From NCBI RefSeq assembly GCF_029029525.1, contig NZ_JAKJSC010000005.1, positions 124,001-188,000 of the forward strand: DNA of 64,000 bases. The letters run 5' to 3'. Source of the DNA: Labilibaculum sp. DW002 (GTDB taxonomy: Bacteria; Bacteroidota; Bacteroidia; Bacteroidales; Marinifilaceae). A program made the position numbers and the translations under genes. Under the pieces are notes generated by a model, which saw only the letters and a program-made list of their open reading frames with translations, was not told the DNA's origin and searched no databases. Shown here in pieces: positions 19,167 to 26,659 of this stretch; the first letter of the stretch is position 1, and the number at the start of each line of letters is the position of its first letter.

Positions 19167-20477
19167 CTAAAATAAATGATTACTTAAGGCTCTTAATGCC
19201 TTTACCTTGTCTTCCTGGTTTACCAAAACCGAAATATTGTGTTTGCTTCCTCCATAGGAAATCATACGCAATGGAATATCTTCAAGAGCTTCCATTACCT
19301 TTTTAGCACTTCCTGCAGATTCGGAAATGAAGTCTCCTACTACACAAATAATCGATTGGTCATTGTCTATTTCAACAGCACCAAATTTAACAAGCTCAGA
19401 TTCTATTTCTGAAATGTGAGTAGAATCATCAACAGTTAGAGAAATCGCAACCTCCGATGTGGTAATCATATCAATAGGAGTCTTGTAAATCTCAAATATT
19501 TCGAAGACTTTACGAAGAAACCCATAGGCTAAAAGCATTCTTCCTGATTTTATTTTAACTGCTGTAATGCCATCTTTAGCTGCAATTGCCTTAATTCCTT
19601 TGCCCTCTAATGCGTCAGAGATCAAAGTTCCTTCATCCGAGGGACTCAAAGTGTTCTTTAAACGAACAGGAATGCTCCATTGTTTGCACGGAACAATACT
19701 GGAAGGGTGCATTATTTTTGCGCCAAAATAAGCAAGCTCGGCTGCTTCATCAAATGATAGCTGCTTTAAGGCTCTGGTATTTTCTACGCAACGAGGGTCG
19801 TTGTTGTGAAATCCATCAATATCAGTCCAAATCTGAACTTCTTCTGATTGAATTGCTGCACCAATAAGAGAGGCCGTATAATCACTTCCACCTCGCTTTA
19901 AATTATCAACTTCGCCATAAATGTTTCTGCATATAAAACCTTGCGTAATAAATAACTTTTGGTTTGTATGTTGGCTCAGTTCTCGCTCAATATTTTCTTT
20001 AATATAATAGGAATCTGGCTCACCATCTTTGTCTATACGCATAAAGCTAAGGGCAGGAAGTAATACCGAATCAACACCTATTTCACTAAGGTAATAATGA
20101 AAAAAAGCTGTTGAAATTAATTCTCCTTGTGCCAAAATTGCTTTCTCTTGTAAAACCGTAAAGCTTCGATAAACAAAGTTTCGTATGTAGTTAAAGTGCG
20201 ATGTAATCAACTCATTACCTTTCGATTTGCCTTCTTCGCTTTTGAATAATTCTTCTATTCTTTCTCTGTATTTACCTTCTAATTCGGTAATCTTTTCATC
20301 CGCCTTTTCCATTTCTTTATTGTAAAGAAATTCGGTTATTTCTACCAACGAATTTGTTGTTCCAGCCATTGCAGACAGAACAATTATTCTGGGCTCATCA
20401 CTTTGAACCAGTTGAGCAAGATTTTGAATCCTTTCAGGTGATCCAACGGAAGTACCACCAAACTTTAAAACTTTCAT
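19167..20477 (-). CDS. lysC: Aspartate kinase
   Basis: Phosphorylates aspartate at the entry of the lysine/threonine/methionine pathway. The N-terminal kinase domain has KFGGTSVGSPE at residues 4-14 and the GGSDYTA segment; the C-terminal part (about 300-436) contains two ACT modules for feedback control. It is monofunctional, with no homoserine dehydrogenase domain. The upstream region has a Lys-rich short reading frame and a strong terminator 103 bases before the ATG, so control by attenuation in response to lysine supply is likely. Confidence 0.95.
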   Translation of the reverse strand: MKVLKFGGTSVGSPERIQNLAQLVQSDEPRIIVLSAMAGTTNSLVEITEFLYNKEMEKADEKITELEGKYRERIEELFKSEEGKSKGNELITSHFNYIRNFVYRSFTVLQEKAILAQGELISTAFFHYYLSEIGVDSVLLPALSFMRIDKDGEPDSYYIKENIERELSQHTNQKLFITQGFICRNIYGEVDNLKRGGSDYTASLIGAAIQSEEVQIWTDIDGFHNNDPRCVENTRALKQLSFDEAAELAYFGAKIMHPSSIVPCKQWSIPVRLKNTLSPSDEGTLISDALEGKGIKAIAAKDGITAVKIKSGRMLLAYGFLRKVFEIFEIYKTPIDMITTSEVAISLTVDDSTHISEIESELVKFGAVEIDNDQSIICVVGDFISESAGSAKKVMEALEDIPLRMISYGGSKHNISVLVNQEDKVKALRALSNHLF

Positions 20478-20580
20478 TACTTCTTGTTTTTAAATTGTTA
20501 TCTCTTTTGATAAAAGGAATAACAGATTGACCTCAATTTATCCTCAAATAGTATAGAGGTATGGTTATAGTTAATAGTTC

Positions 20581-20610
20581 AAAAAAAGCCTGCAGAATTT
20601 CTGCAGGCTT
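20581..20610 (-). terminator. Intrinsic terminator in the lysC leader (attenuator candidate)
   Basis: A perfect 10-bp GC-rich stem (20601-20610 with 20586-20595) and a 5-base loop, followed on the minus strand by seven T residues. It lies between a Lys-rich leader frame and lysC and points in the direction of lysC transcription, so it would stop transcription before the operon unless it is disrupted. Confidence 0.8.
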
Positions 20611-20654
20611 ATATATCTTTTCGATAGCGTTACATTAATTCATACATAGAAGCG

Positions 20655-20708
20655 TCAAGAACGTTTATTGCGTTTATATAGCTTCTTATATGTGAAAAAA
20701 TGAGTCAT
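20655..20708 (-). CDS. Putative Lys-rich leader peptide of the lysC operon
   Basis: A 17-codon frame encoding MTHFFTYKKLYKRNKRS, with four lysines (positions 8, 9, 12 and 15) in its second half. An A-rich sequence precedes the ATG, as is usual for Bacteroidota translation starts. The stop codon is 44 bases upstream of a strong intrinsic terminator. Short frames with clustered codons for the end product are the signature of ribosome-mediated attenuation; lysine is the end product here. The peptide also has two Arg and two Tyr, so the match to lysine is suggestive and not proof. Confidence 0.55.
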   Translation of the reverse strand: MTHFFTYKKLYKRNKRS

Positions 20709-20815
20709 CGAGTTATCTTTTTTTGTTTGATGGTGTAAAGTTGTATAAAATATTTCTAAAAACAATAAAAAACACTCAGAATGTTAAGAAATTAACTAAT
20801 CTTTAAATAAACATG

Positions 20816-21160
20816 CTAAAAAAGAATGCCATTCCAACCCCAAAATCCTCTCGGAACATCCATAAACTCTACGAATACTCGATCTTTTGCGATTTTTAGT
20901 TTTTCTTCAGCTAGGCAAGCAAATTTATTCGATAGGTCTTTTGTTTTTGTATCTGGAAGTCCAATACTTTTTAATTGTAAAAATATTGCGGGTTCAGTAA
21001 TGCCTCCTAGAGTCATTTCTACTTTAGGTTCAAAAGCAGTCATGACATACTTTTCGGGTTTACCTAATTCAAAAGAGATAAGCGTTGAACACTCTTTCAA
21101 AAAAGTTTGTTGCTTTCTGCTTGAGAAACTCTTGTTTGTTTGAACTTTTAAATAGGGCAT
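20816..21160 (-). CDS. MIF-like tautomerase
   Basis: A 114-residue member of the macrophage migration inhibitory factor/phenylpyruvate tautomerase family. The preferred start gives an N-terminus of Met-Pro-Tyr, so that Pro becomes the first residue after Met removal, as the catalytic base in this family must be. Further family marks are GKPEKYVM (with the active-site Lys region), LKSIGLPD and a C-terminal PRGFWGWNGILF that matches the WNG/WNN-STF end of MIF. An upstream in-frame ATG at 21196 would bury the proline and is rejected. Activity would be keto-enol tautomerisation; the physiological substrate is unknown. Confidence 0.85.
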   Translation of the reverse strand: MPYLKVQTNKSFSSRKQQTFLKECSTLISFELGKPEKYVMTAFEPKVEMTLGGITEPAIFLQLKSIGLPDTKTKDLSNKFACLAEEKLKIAKDRVFVEFMDVPRGFWGWNGILF

Positions 21161-21284
21161 AAGTAAAAGCTTAAGAAGACATTTATTGTAAAGCAAAATG
21201 CTCTTCGTTTGTTAGTAAAATAGTTAGTTGCGACTCTTAAGTTATTATTAAAGGTTTGAATAACAAAATTATAGAAATACTTCT

Positions 21285-21641
21285 TTATTTGTTCTGCACT
21301 TCTTTAGCAGCATTTTCAATGTTTTTTTTTGAATTACCAACGAATATTTTTTCATTTACAATTAGAACGGGGCGCTTTAGAAATGTATACTCCTTCAAAA
21401 TGTAATTTTTGTAATCATCTTCGTTTAGGCTTTTTTCTTTTAAGCCTAGTTCTTTATATTTCATTGCTCTTCGGCTGAATAAACTCTCGTAACTTCCTGA
21501 TAATTGAGCCATTTCATCAAGTTGATCAGCAGTGATTTGCTCTAGTTTAATGTCTTGTAGTATAAAATTGGCGCTTAAATTCAATTCTTTAATAATTCGC
21601 TGACAAGTTGTGCAGTTTCCTAAGTGATATATTTTCTTCAT
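21285..21641 (-). CDS. ArsC/Spx-family thioredoxin-fold protein
   Basis: A 118-residue protein of the ArsC-like (glutaredoxin-linked) superfamily that also includes Spx and YffB. The N-terminal CTTCQ motif has Cys10 and Cys13, a CxxC pair as in Spx, and the conserved RRAMKYKELGL and LKRPVLIVNEK segments are present. The start is one base after the LysR gene ends, so the two are co-transcribed. It is not the arsenic-operon reductase, which is a separate protein at 25104. A redox or reductase function is likely; regulation of RNA polymerase as in Firmicutes Spx is not implied. Confidence 0.8.
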   Translation of the reverse strand: MKKIYHLGNCTTCQRIIKELNLSANFILQDIKLEQITADQLDEMAQLSGSYESLFSRRAMKYKELGLKEKSLNEDDYKNYILKEYTFLKRPVLIVNEKIFVGNSKKNIENAAKEVQNK

Positions 21642-21642
21642 T

Positions 21643-22542
21643 TTATTTATTTTTATTACTGATGATTTTTTCTATTATTTCTTCTACTTGATTTATATTT
21701 TTGCTTTGTGTTTGAATGGCAAAATAGTTCTCATAGTAAGTTGTCTGTACACCTTGCCATAACTCTCTAATTTCTCCTTGTTCAAGTAATTCTTCACAAA
21801 TGCTTAATGGCAAAAGACAAAGTCCATTATTTTGCTGAACAGCACTAATTATTGCAATCAGGTTTGGAATCACATATCGTGGTTTAAAATAAGGACGTTT
21901 TTTGAAATTATCCATCCAAAACGATTTTATAGCTTCCATTTTGTATGAATAGGAGTACCAGTTTTGCTCACTTAGCCATTTTTCGGCATCTTTCATTTTT
22001 CTTTCGTAAATGAAACGGTTAAAGGGAACGGTATCAAGATTCTTACTACAAACCAAAAGTAAAGCTTCTTTGCAAAGATGCTTGTATTCAATATGCTGAT
22101 AGGTGACTTGTTTATTCGTAATGATTAGGTCAAGCTGCTTTTTGAATATTTTATCTTGCAATTCGTCTGTTTCACCAAAAGTGAATTCAACATTCATTTC
22201 GAGTTGATCGAGAATAGGCGCAAAAATATGTCCAAAGGTTTCCATTGGCATTCCTACTTTTGCTGTAGGTCTGTTTTTTAAAGTTCTTCGTTTAAAATTT
22301 TCTTCTGTTTTTTCCAATTGTATAATGGCATCTTCAATTTGATTATACAACTGAATTCCATGAGAAGTTGGAAGCATTTTACGGGGTTTTCGCTCAAAGA
22401 GTTTAACGCCCATATAAGTTTCTAATGATGTAAGCTGTTGGCTTACTCCAGGTTGTGTTAGTAATAATGTTTCGGCAGCACCCGTTAAAGTACCACGTTC
22501 ATATATTGCTTTAAATGATCTATACCATTCAAGATTTACCAT
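21643..22542 (-). CDS. LysR-family transcriptional regulator
   Basis: A 299-residue LTTR. The N-terminal winged helix-turn-helix (about residues 2-60) includes ERGTLTGAAETLLLTQPGVS, and the remainder is a periplasmic-binding-protein-like effector domain. It is divergent from the DJ-1-like gene, with 93 bases between them that hold AT-rich inverted elements, so it most likely controls that gene and the YqhD-like reductase as well as itself. The effector is unknown. The ArsC/Spx-like gene immediately downstream completes the minus-strand operon. Confidence 0.9.
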   Translation of the reverse strand: MVNLEWYRSFKAIYERGTLTGAAETLLLTQPGVSQQLTSLETYMGVKLFERKPRKMLPTSHGIQLYNQIEDAIIQLEKTEENFKRRTLKNRPTAKVGMPMETFGHIFAPILDQLEMNVEFTFGETDELQDKIFKKQLDLIITNKQVTYQHIEYKHLCKEALLLVCSKNLDTVPFNRFIYERKMKDAEKWLSEQNWYSYSYKMEAIKSFWMDNFKKRPYFKPRYVIPNLIAIISAVQQNNGLCLLPLSICEELLEQGEIRELWQGVQTTYYENYFAIQTQSKNINQVEEIIEKIISNKNK

Positions 22543-22583
22543 GTGCTATAAATAAATTTATATAAATGTATAAAAAGAATAAC

Positions 22584-22614
22584 TTTATTTATACAAATAG
22601 GAGCCTTAAGTTTG
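22584..22614 (+). promoter_or_regulatory. Candidate promoter for the DJ-1/YqhD genes
   Basis: A TAAGTTTG (-7 type, 22607-22614) lies 19 bases after TTTA (22584-22587), close to the Bacteroidota consensus TTTG-N19-TAnnTTTG. It is in the LysR/DJ-1 divergent spacer, overlapping AT-rich dyads that could be the LysR site. Confidence 0.5.
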
Positions 22615-22635
22615 TATCAAAATATTTAAAGTGTT

Positions 22636-23304
22636 ATGCCAAAAGTTTTATTCGCCTTAACAAGTCATTTTAAAGACGAGCATGGATGGGAATCAGGATG
22701 CTATGTGTTAGAAGTTGCAGTGCCTTATTTTTATCTCGTGAAGAATGGAATTGAAATTGATTTTATATCACCAAAAGGGGGTACGGTTCCAGTAAAAAAG
22801 TTGGATTTAGATGATCCAAAGGTTCAAAGCTTTTTAAAAGATACAGACGCAAAAGAGAAATTTTACAATTCAAAACTTCCTAGTGAAGTTCAGGCAGAAG
22901 ACTATGATGCGATTTACTATCCAGGAGGACATGGTGTAGTTTTTGATTTGCCGCATAATGAAGAGATAGCAAGTATTGCAGGGCAAATTTATTCTAATGG
23001 GGGTGTTGTTTGTGCCGTCTGTCATGGTTCTGCTGGTTTGCTAAACATTAAAAAATCCGATGGTAGTTTTCTTCTTGATGGGAAGAATGCAACTGGTTTT
23101 AGCAATTGTGAAGAAGAGGCAATTGGAACGGATACAAAAGTTCCTTTTTTGTTGGAAACAGCTCTGAAAGAAAAAGGGGCGAATTATTCTTGCATTGCGA
23201 ATTGGCAGGAATATGTTGTAGTCGATGGTAGATTAATTACAGGACAAAACCCAGCATCTGATTTGAAAATGGCAAAAGAATTAGTGAAAATATTACAAAA
23301 ATAA
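22636..23304 (+). CDS. DJ-1/PfpI-family protein (Hsp31-like)
   Basis: A 222-residue class I glutamine-amidotransferase-like protein of the DJ-1/PfpI superfamily. The nucleophile elbow is AVCHG with C129-H130, and YYPGGHG (94-100) is typical of the Hsp31/glyoxalase III-type branch, as are the N-terminal GWESGCYVLE residues. Such proteins act on glyoxals or as chaperones/deglycases. The gene sits 25 bases before a YqhD-like aldehyde reductase and is divergent from a LysR regulator, which fits a role in coping with reactive aldehydes. Confidence 0.88.
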   Translation: MPKVLFALTSHFKDEHGWESGCYVLEVAVPYFYLVKNGIEIDFISPKGGTVPVKKLDLDDPKVQSFLKDTDAKEKFYNSKLPSEVQAEDYDAIYYPGGHGVVFDLPHNEEIASIAGQIYSNGGVVCAVCHGSAGLLNIKKSDGSFLLDGKNATGFSNCEEEAIGTDTKVPFLLETALKEKGANYSCIANWQEYVVVDGRLITGQNPASDLKMAKELVKILQK

Positions 23305-23329
23305 TAAATACTTAAAACAGATATAAAAG

Positions 23330-24484
23330 ATGGAAAATTTTGATTTTTATAACCCCGTAAATATTCTTTTCGGAAAAGGAAAAATTGCAGAATTAAAGAA
23401 GCACATACCTGCCAATGCTAATGTTTTGATCACTTTTGGAGGTGGTTCTATAAAGAAAAATGGTGTATACGATCAGGTAATTTCTGCACTTGATGGGTTT
23501 AATGTTCAGGAATTTGGAGGCATTGAGCCAAACCCTCATTTTGAGACTCTAATGAAAGCTGTTGAGATTGTTAAAACTGAGAAGGTTGATTTCTTATTGG
23601 CAGTTGGTGGTGGTTCGGTTCTTGATGGAACCAAATTTATTGCAGCAGCTTCTTGTTATAAAGGCGCAGATGCATGGGATATTCTAGCAAAACGTGCTCG
23701 TGTAGAGTCAGCAATTGATTTAGGAGCTGTGTTAACATTGGCGGCAACAGGTTCCGAAATGAATAGCGGAGGTGTGGTTACAAAAGCTGCTACTAAAGAA
23801 AAGCTAGCTTTTGGTTCTCCATTATTGTTCCCTAAGTTCTCGGTTTTAGATCCTGAGGCAACATATTCACTACCTAAAAGACAAATAGCTAATGGTGTTG
23901 CTGATGCTTTTGTTCATGTGATGGAGCAGTATTTAACTTATCCGGTTAATTCACCTGTTCAGGATCGTTTTTCAGAAAGTTTATTAATTACTTTAATTGA
24001 AGAAGGTACAAAAGCATATGATTCTGAAACACCAATTTACGATGAATATGCTAACATGATGTGGGCTGCTACCATGGCTTTAAACGGCTTGATTGGTGCC
24101 GGAGTTCAAAGCGACTGGGCAACACATATGATTGGGCATGAGTTGACAGCTTTTCATGGTATTGACCATGCTGTAACCTTGGCTATTGTGCTTCCGGGAT
24201 TAATGACTCAGTTGAAAGAGCAAAGAGGAGAGAAGTTGTTGCAATATGCTGAGAGAATTTGGAATATTACGGAAGGATCGGATGAGGAGAAAAAGACCTT
24301 AGCGATTCAAAAAACAGAAGAATTCTTCCAAAGTGTTGGTATTGGAACACGTTTAAGTGATCACAATGTTGGACAAGATAGTATCGATACCATTTCAAAA
24401 AGATTTTTAGAAAGAGGTTATGTCGGTATGCTTCCTGATGTTGCAGTTACTGATGTTGCTGAAATACTAGAAGCGAGATTATAA
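23330..24484 (+). CDS. yqhD: Iron-containing alcohol dehydrogenase, YqhD-like
   Basis: A 384-residue group III alcohol dehydrogenase. NADPH-binding GGGSVLDGTKF (about 97-107) and ATGSEMNSGGV belong to the Rossmann-like half, and metal-binding Asp/His residues are found in GVADAFVHVMEQY and the GHELTAFHGIDHA segment. The sequence agrees throughout with YqhD-type NADPH-dependent aldehyde reductases, which detoxify short-chain aldehydes such as methylglyoxal and acrolein. It is co-transcribed with the DJ-1-like gene and followed by a terminator. Confidence 0.9.
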   Translation: MENFDFYNPVNILFGKGKIAELKKHIPANANVLITFGGGSIKKNGVYDQVISALDGFNVQEFGGIEPNPHFETLMKAVEIVKTEKVDFLLAVGGGSVLDGTKFIAAASCYKGADAWDILAKRARVESAIDLGAVLTLAATGSEMNSGGVVTKAATKEKLAFGSPLLFPKFSVLDPEATYSLPKRQIANGVADAFVHVMEQYLTYPVNSPVQDRFSESLLITLIEEGTKAYDSETPIYDEYANMMWAATMALNGLIGAGVQSDWATHMIGHELTAFHGIDHAVTLAIVLPGLMTQLKEQRGEKLLQYAERIWNITEGSDEEKKTLAIQKTEEFFQSVGIGTRLSDHNVGQDSIDTISKRFLERGYVGMLPDVAVTDVAEILEARL

Positions 24485-24505
24485 GTTTACTATTATAAAA
24501 TTATT

Positions 24506-24538
24506 AAGTCCTTCTCATTTGAGAGGGACTTTTTTTTC
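24506..24538 (+). terminator. Intrinsic terminator
   Basis: An 11-bp stem with one G-U pair (24506-24516 with 24521-24531) and eight T residues, 22 bases past the YqhD-like gene. Confidence 0.88.
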
Positions 24539-24671
24539 GTTCTAATTTTAGATAAAAGTTTTTATGGTGTAATGCCAATAGGTATTTAAAAATCAATGAA
24601 AAACACAGTGAGCTTATTGAGTATTTTAAATGCTAATCTGTGTTAAGAAATTGTGAATTATGAAATTATTT

Positions 24672-24702
24672 TTTGCAAAAACCAAACTATGTCGTATGTT
24701 TG
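24672..24702 (+). promoter_or_regulatory. Promoter of the arsenic operon
   Basis: TTTG at 24672-24675, 19 bases, then TATGTTTG at 24695-24702: a full match to the Bacteroidota primary promoter. A small inverted pair, CAAAC and GTTTG around the -7 element, overlaps it and could be part of an ArsR operator. Confidence 0.7.
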
Positions 24703-24740
24703 CGTCATTAGAAATAAAAAAGGTTTATTAATTGAATGTT

Positions 24741-25067
24741 ATGAAGAAATTAGAATTGTTTGATGATGAACAGCAAGCCTTAGCGGCAATGGCGAAAGTA
24801 TTATCTCATCCAGCAAGAATTGCGATATTACAATTTTTGGCAGCAACACCTACCTGTATATCAGGAGATATTTCTGATTTTCTTCCTTTAAGCAGAACGA
24901 CAGTATCGCAGCATTTAAAAGAGTTGAAATCGGCTGGTTTGATTCAAGGTGAGGTGGAAGGATTGAAAATTAAGTACTGCCTTCATAAAAATGGAATTGA
25001 AAAATTAAGAATGCTTTTTGGAGATCTTTTGGCTGAAATAATGCCATCGGATGAGAAATCTTGTTAG
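24741..25067 (+). CDS. arsR: ArsR-family metalloregulator
   Basis: A 108-residue winged-helix repressor that should bind its own promoter and leave it on sensing arsenite. The DNA-recognition helix is in SRTTVSQHLKELKSAGL, preceded by SHPARIAILQFL. A cysteine, C39 in TPTCISGD, lies at the start of the region where many ArsR proteins bind metal, and another cysteine, C108, is the last residue; the classic ELCVCDL motif is absent, so the binding site would be of a different type. ATG 24741 is chosen over an upstream TTG at 24732. It heads the arsR-arsC-acr3 operon. Confidence 0.88.
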   Translation: MKKLELFDDEQQALAAMAKVLSHPARIAILQFLAATPTCISGDISDFLPLSRTTVSQHLKELKSAGLIQGEVEGLKIKYCLHKNGIEKLRMLFGDLLAEIMPSDEKSC

Positions 25068-25103
25068 AAAATAGAATTATAAATAAATATAAAATTAAGT
25101 AAT

Positions 25104-25526
25104 ATGAAAGTATTGGTTTTGTGTACTGGAAATTCGTGTAGAAGCCAGATGGGAGAAGCAATTTTACGAGAAATTAATCCAGAATTAGAAGTGGTTTCTG
25201 CTGGTACAAAAATTGCAGATCGAGTTCATCCTCTTGCTGTAAAAGCAATGGCTGAAATTGGCGTTGATATCAGCGATCTTCGTCCGAAAATGGTAGATGT
25301 ATTTTTGGAAGATGGAGTTGATTATTTGATCTCTGTATGCGGTGGAGCAAAAGATGCATGTCCTGCATTTTTAGGTCCAGTAGGAACTCGTTTGCATATT
25401 GGTTTTGATGATCCTGCTTACGCAGAAGGAACAGAAGAGGAGATTTTTGATGTATTTAGACGTGTACGTGATGAGATTCGTAGAGATTTTGCAAAATTCA
25501 ATGAGGAATATATACTAAACAAATAA
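25104..25526 (+). CDS. arsC: Arsenate reductase, low-molecular-weight phosphatase type
   Basis: Reduces arsenate to arsenite for export. The P-loop CTGNSCRS at residues 7-14 is that of LMW-phosphatase-fold enzymes, and the extra cysteines C79 and C86 stand where the thioredoxin-coupled relay (C7-C79-C86) of the Staphylococcus-type ArsC requires them; the DPA segment with D103 is also present. Length (140) is standard. It lies 36 bases after arsR and its stop codon overlaps the start of the arsenite exporter by one base. Confidence 0.93.
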   Translation: MKVLVLCTGNSCRSQMGEAILREINPELEVVSAGTKIADRVHPLAVKAMAEIGVDISDLRPKMVDVFLEDGVDYLISVCGGAKDACPAFLGPVGTRLHIGFDDPAYAEGTEEEIFDVFRRVRDEIRRDFAKFNEEYILNK

Positions 25527-26599
25527 TGATGGGTGCTTTAAATAAACGATTATCATTTTTAGACAGATACCTTACTTTGTGGATATTTGCCGCAATGGCA
25601 TTTGGAGTTGGAATGGGTTATTTCTTCCCTTCAATGTCTGGATTTTGGAACAAACTATCGGTTGGAACAACTAATATTCCTATTGCAATTGGCTTAATCA
25701 TTATGATGTATCCGCCATTGGCAAAAGTAAAATATGAAGAGTTGAAAGATGTATTTAAGAATCGTAAGGTTCTGCTTCTTTCACTTATTCAAAACTGGAT
25801 TCTAGGTCCTACTCTGATGTTTGGATTGGCTATTCTTTTCTTACGTGATTATCCGGAGTATATGACCGGATTGATCCTAATCGGACTGGCTCGATGTATT
25901 GCCATGGTAATTGTATGGAATGATTTAGCAAAGGGGGATACGGAATATGCAGCTGGCCTGGTTGCTTTCAACAGTATTTTCCAGGTCTTTTTCTTTTCAA
26001 TCTACGCCTATGTTTTCATCACGGTTTTACCAGGATTTTTTGGTTTAGAAGGATCAGTTGTTGATGTATCAATGGGTGATATTGCTGAGAGTGTAATGAT
26101 TTACTTGGGAATTCCATTTTTTGCTGGAATGATAACAAGATATTTTGGGATTAAAGCGAAAGGAAAAGATTGGTATCAGGAAAAGTTTATTCCTAAGATT
26201 AGTCCACTAACACTAATCGCTCTATTATTCACCATTTTTGTCATGTTCTCTCTAAAAGGTGAGCATATTATTCAGCTGCCATTCGATGTTGTCAAAATTG
26301 CTATTCCGCTTTTGATCTATTTTGTGATCATGTTTTTGGTTTCATTCTTTATGGGTAAAAAAAGCAATGCCGGATATGAAAAAACAGCTACGCTATCATT
26401 TACGGCAGCAAGTAATAATTTCGAACTGGCAATTGCGGTAGCTATCGCTGTATTTGGCATCGATTCAGGTGTTGCATTTGCAGCTGTTATTGGCCCATTG
26501 GTTGAAGTACCTGTTCTAATAGCCTTAGTTAATCTCTCATTACGATTACGAGACAAATACTTTAATGGAAAGGTAGAAGTAGTGAAATGTGATGATTAA
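25526..26599 (+). CDS. acr3: Arsenite efflux transporter, ACR3 family
   Basis: A 357-residue membrane protein with about ten helices that exports arsenite using the proton gradient. The hallmark [12 protein letters not shown] segment with the conserved cysteine and the late EVPVLI segment identify the ACR3 family and not ArsB. The start codon overlaps the arsC stop (TAATG), which implies coupled translation. A strong terminator follows, closing the operon. Confidence 0.93.
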   Translation: MMGALNKRLSFLDRYLTLWIFAAMAFGVGMGYFFPSMSGFWNKLSVGTTNIPIAIGLIIMMYPPLAKVKYEELKDVFKNRKVLLLSLIQNWILGPTLMFGLAILFLRDYPEYMTGLILIGLARCIAMVIVWNDLAKGDTEYAAGLVAFNSIFQVFFFSIYAYVFITVLPGFFGLEGSVVDVSMGDIAESVMIYLGIPFFAGMITRYFGIKAKGKDWYQEKFIPKISPLTLIALLFTIFVMFSLKGEHIIQLPFDVVKIAIPLLIYFVIMFLVSFFMGKKSNAGYEKTATLSFTAASNNFELAIAVAIAVFGIDSGVAFAAVIGPLVEVPVLIALVNLSLRLRDKYFNGKVEVVKCDD

Positions 26600-26621
26600 A
26601 TCATAACAATATAACAAGTTG

Positions 26622-26656
26622 AAAAGTCAGGCTTCGAGAGGAGTCTGACTTTTTTT
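26622..26656 (+). terminator. Intrinsic terminator
   Basis: An 11-bp stem with one G-U pair and an 8-base loop, then seven T residues, 23 bases past acr3. It lies between convergent genes. Confidence 0.88.
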
Positions 26657-26659
26657 GAT

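Larger units (their letters stand above)
20478..20815 (-). promoter_or_regulatory. lysC-lysA 5' leader region
   Basis: This 338-base stretch upstream of lysC holds no full gene. On the minus strand it contains, in order, a Lys-rich 17-codon reading frame (20708-20655), a 44-base spacer, a terminator hairpin (20610-20581) and about 103 bases to the lysC ATG. A weaker stem pairs RNA around the Lys8-Lys9 codons with a segment just past the leader stop (AGAAGC with GCTTCT), which is where a paused ribosome would change folding. I could not identify a convincing antiterminator. Confidence 0.55.

Noticed and set aside
20478-20815. Lysine riboswitch upstream of lysC
   Set aside because: The leader lacks room and signature for the large L-box fold; a Lys-rich leader frame and a terminator account for what is seen.
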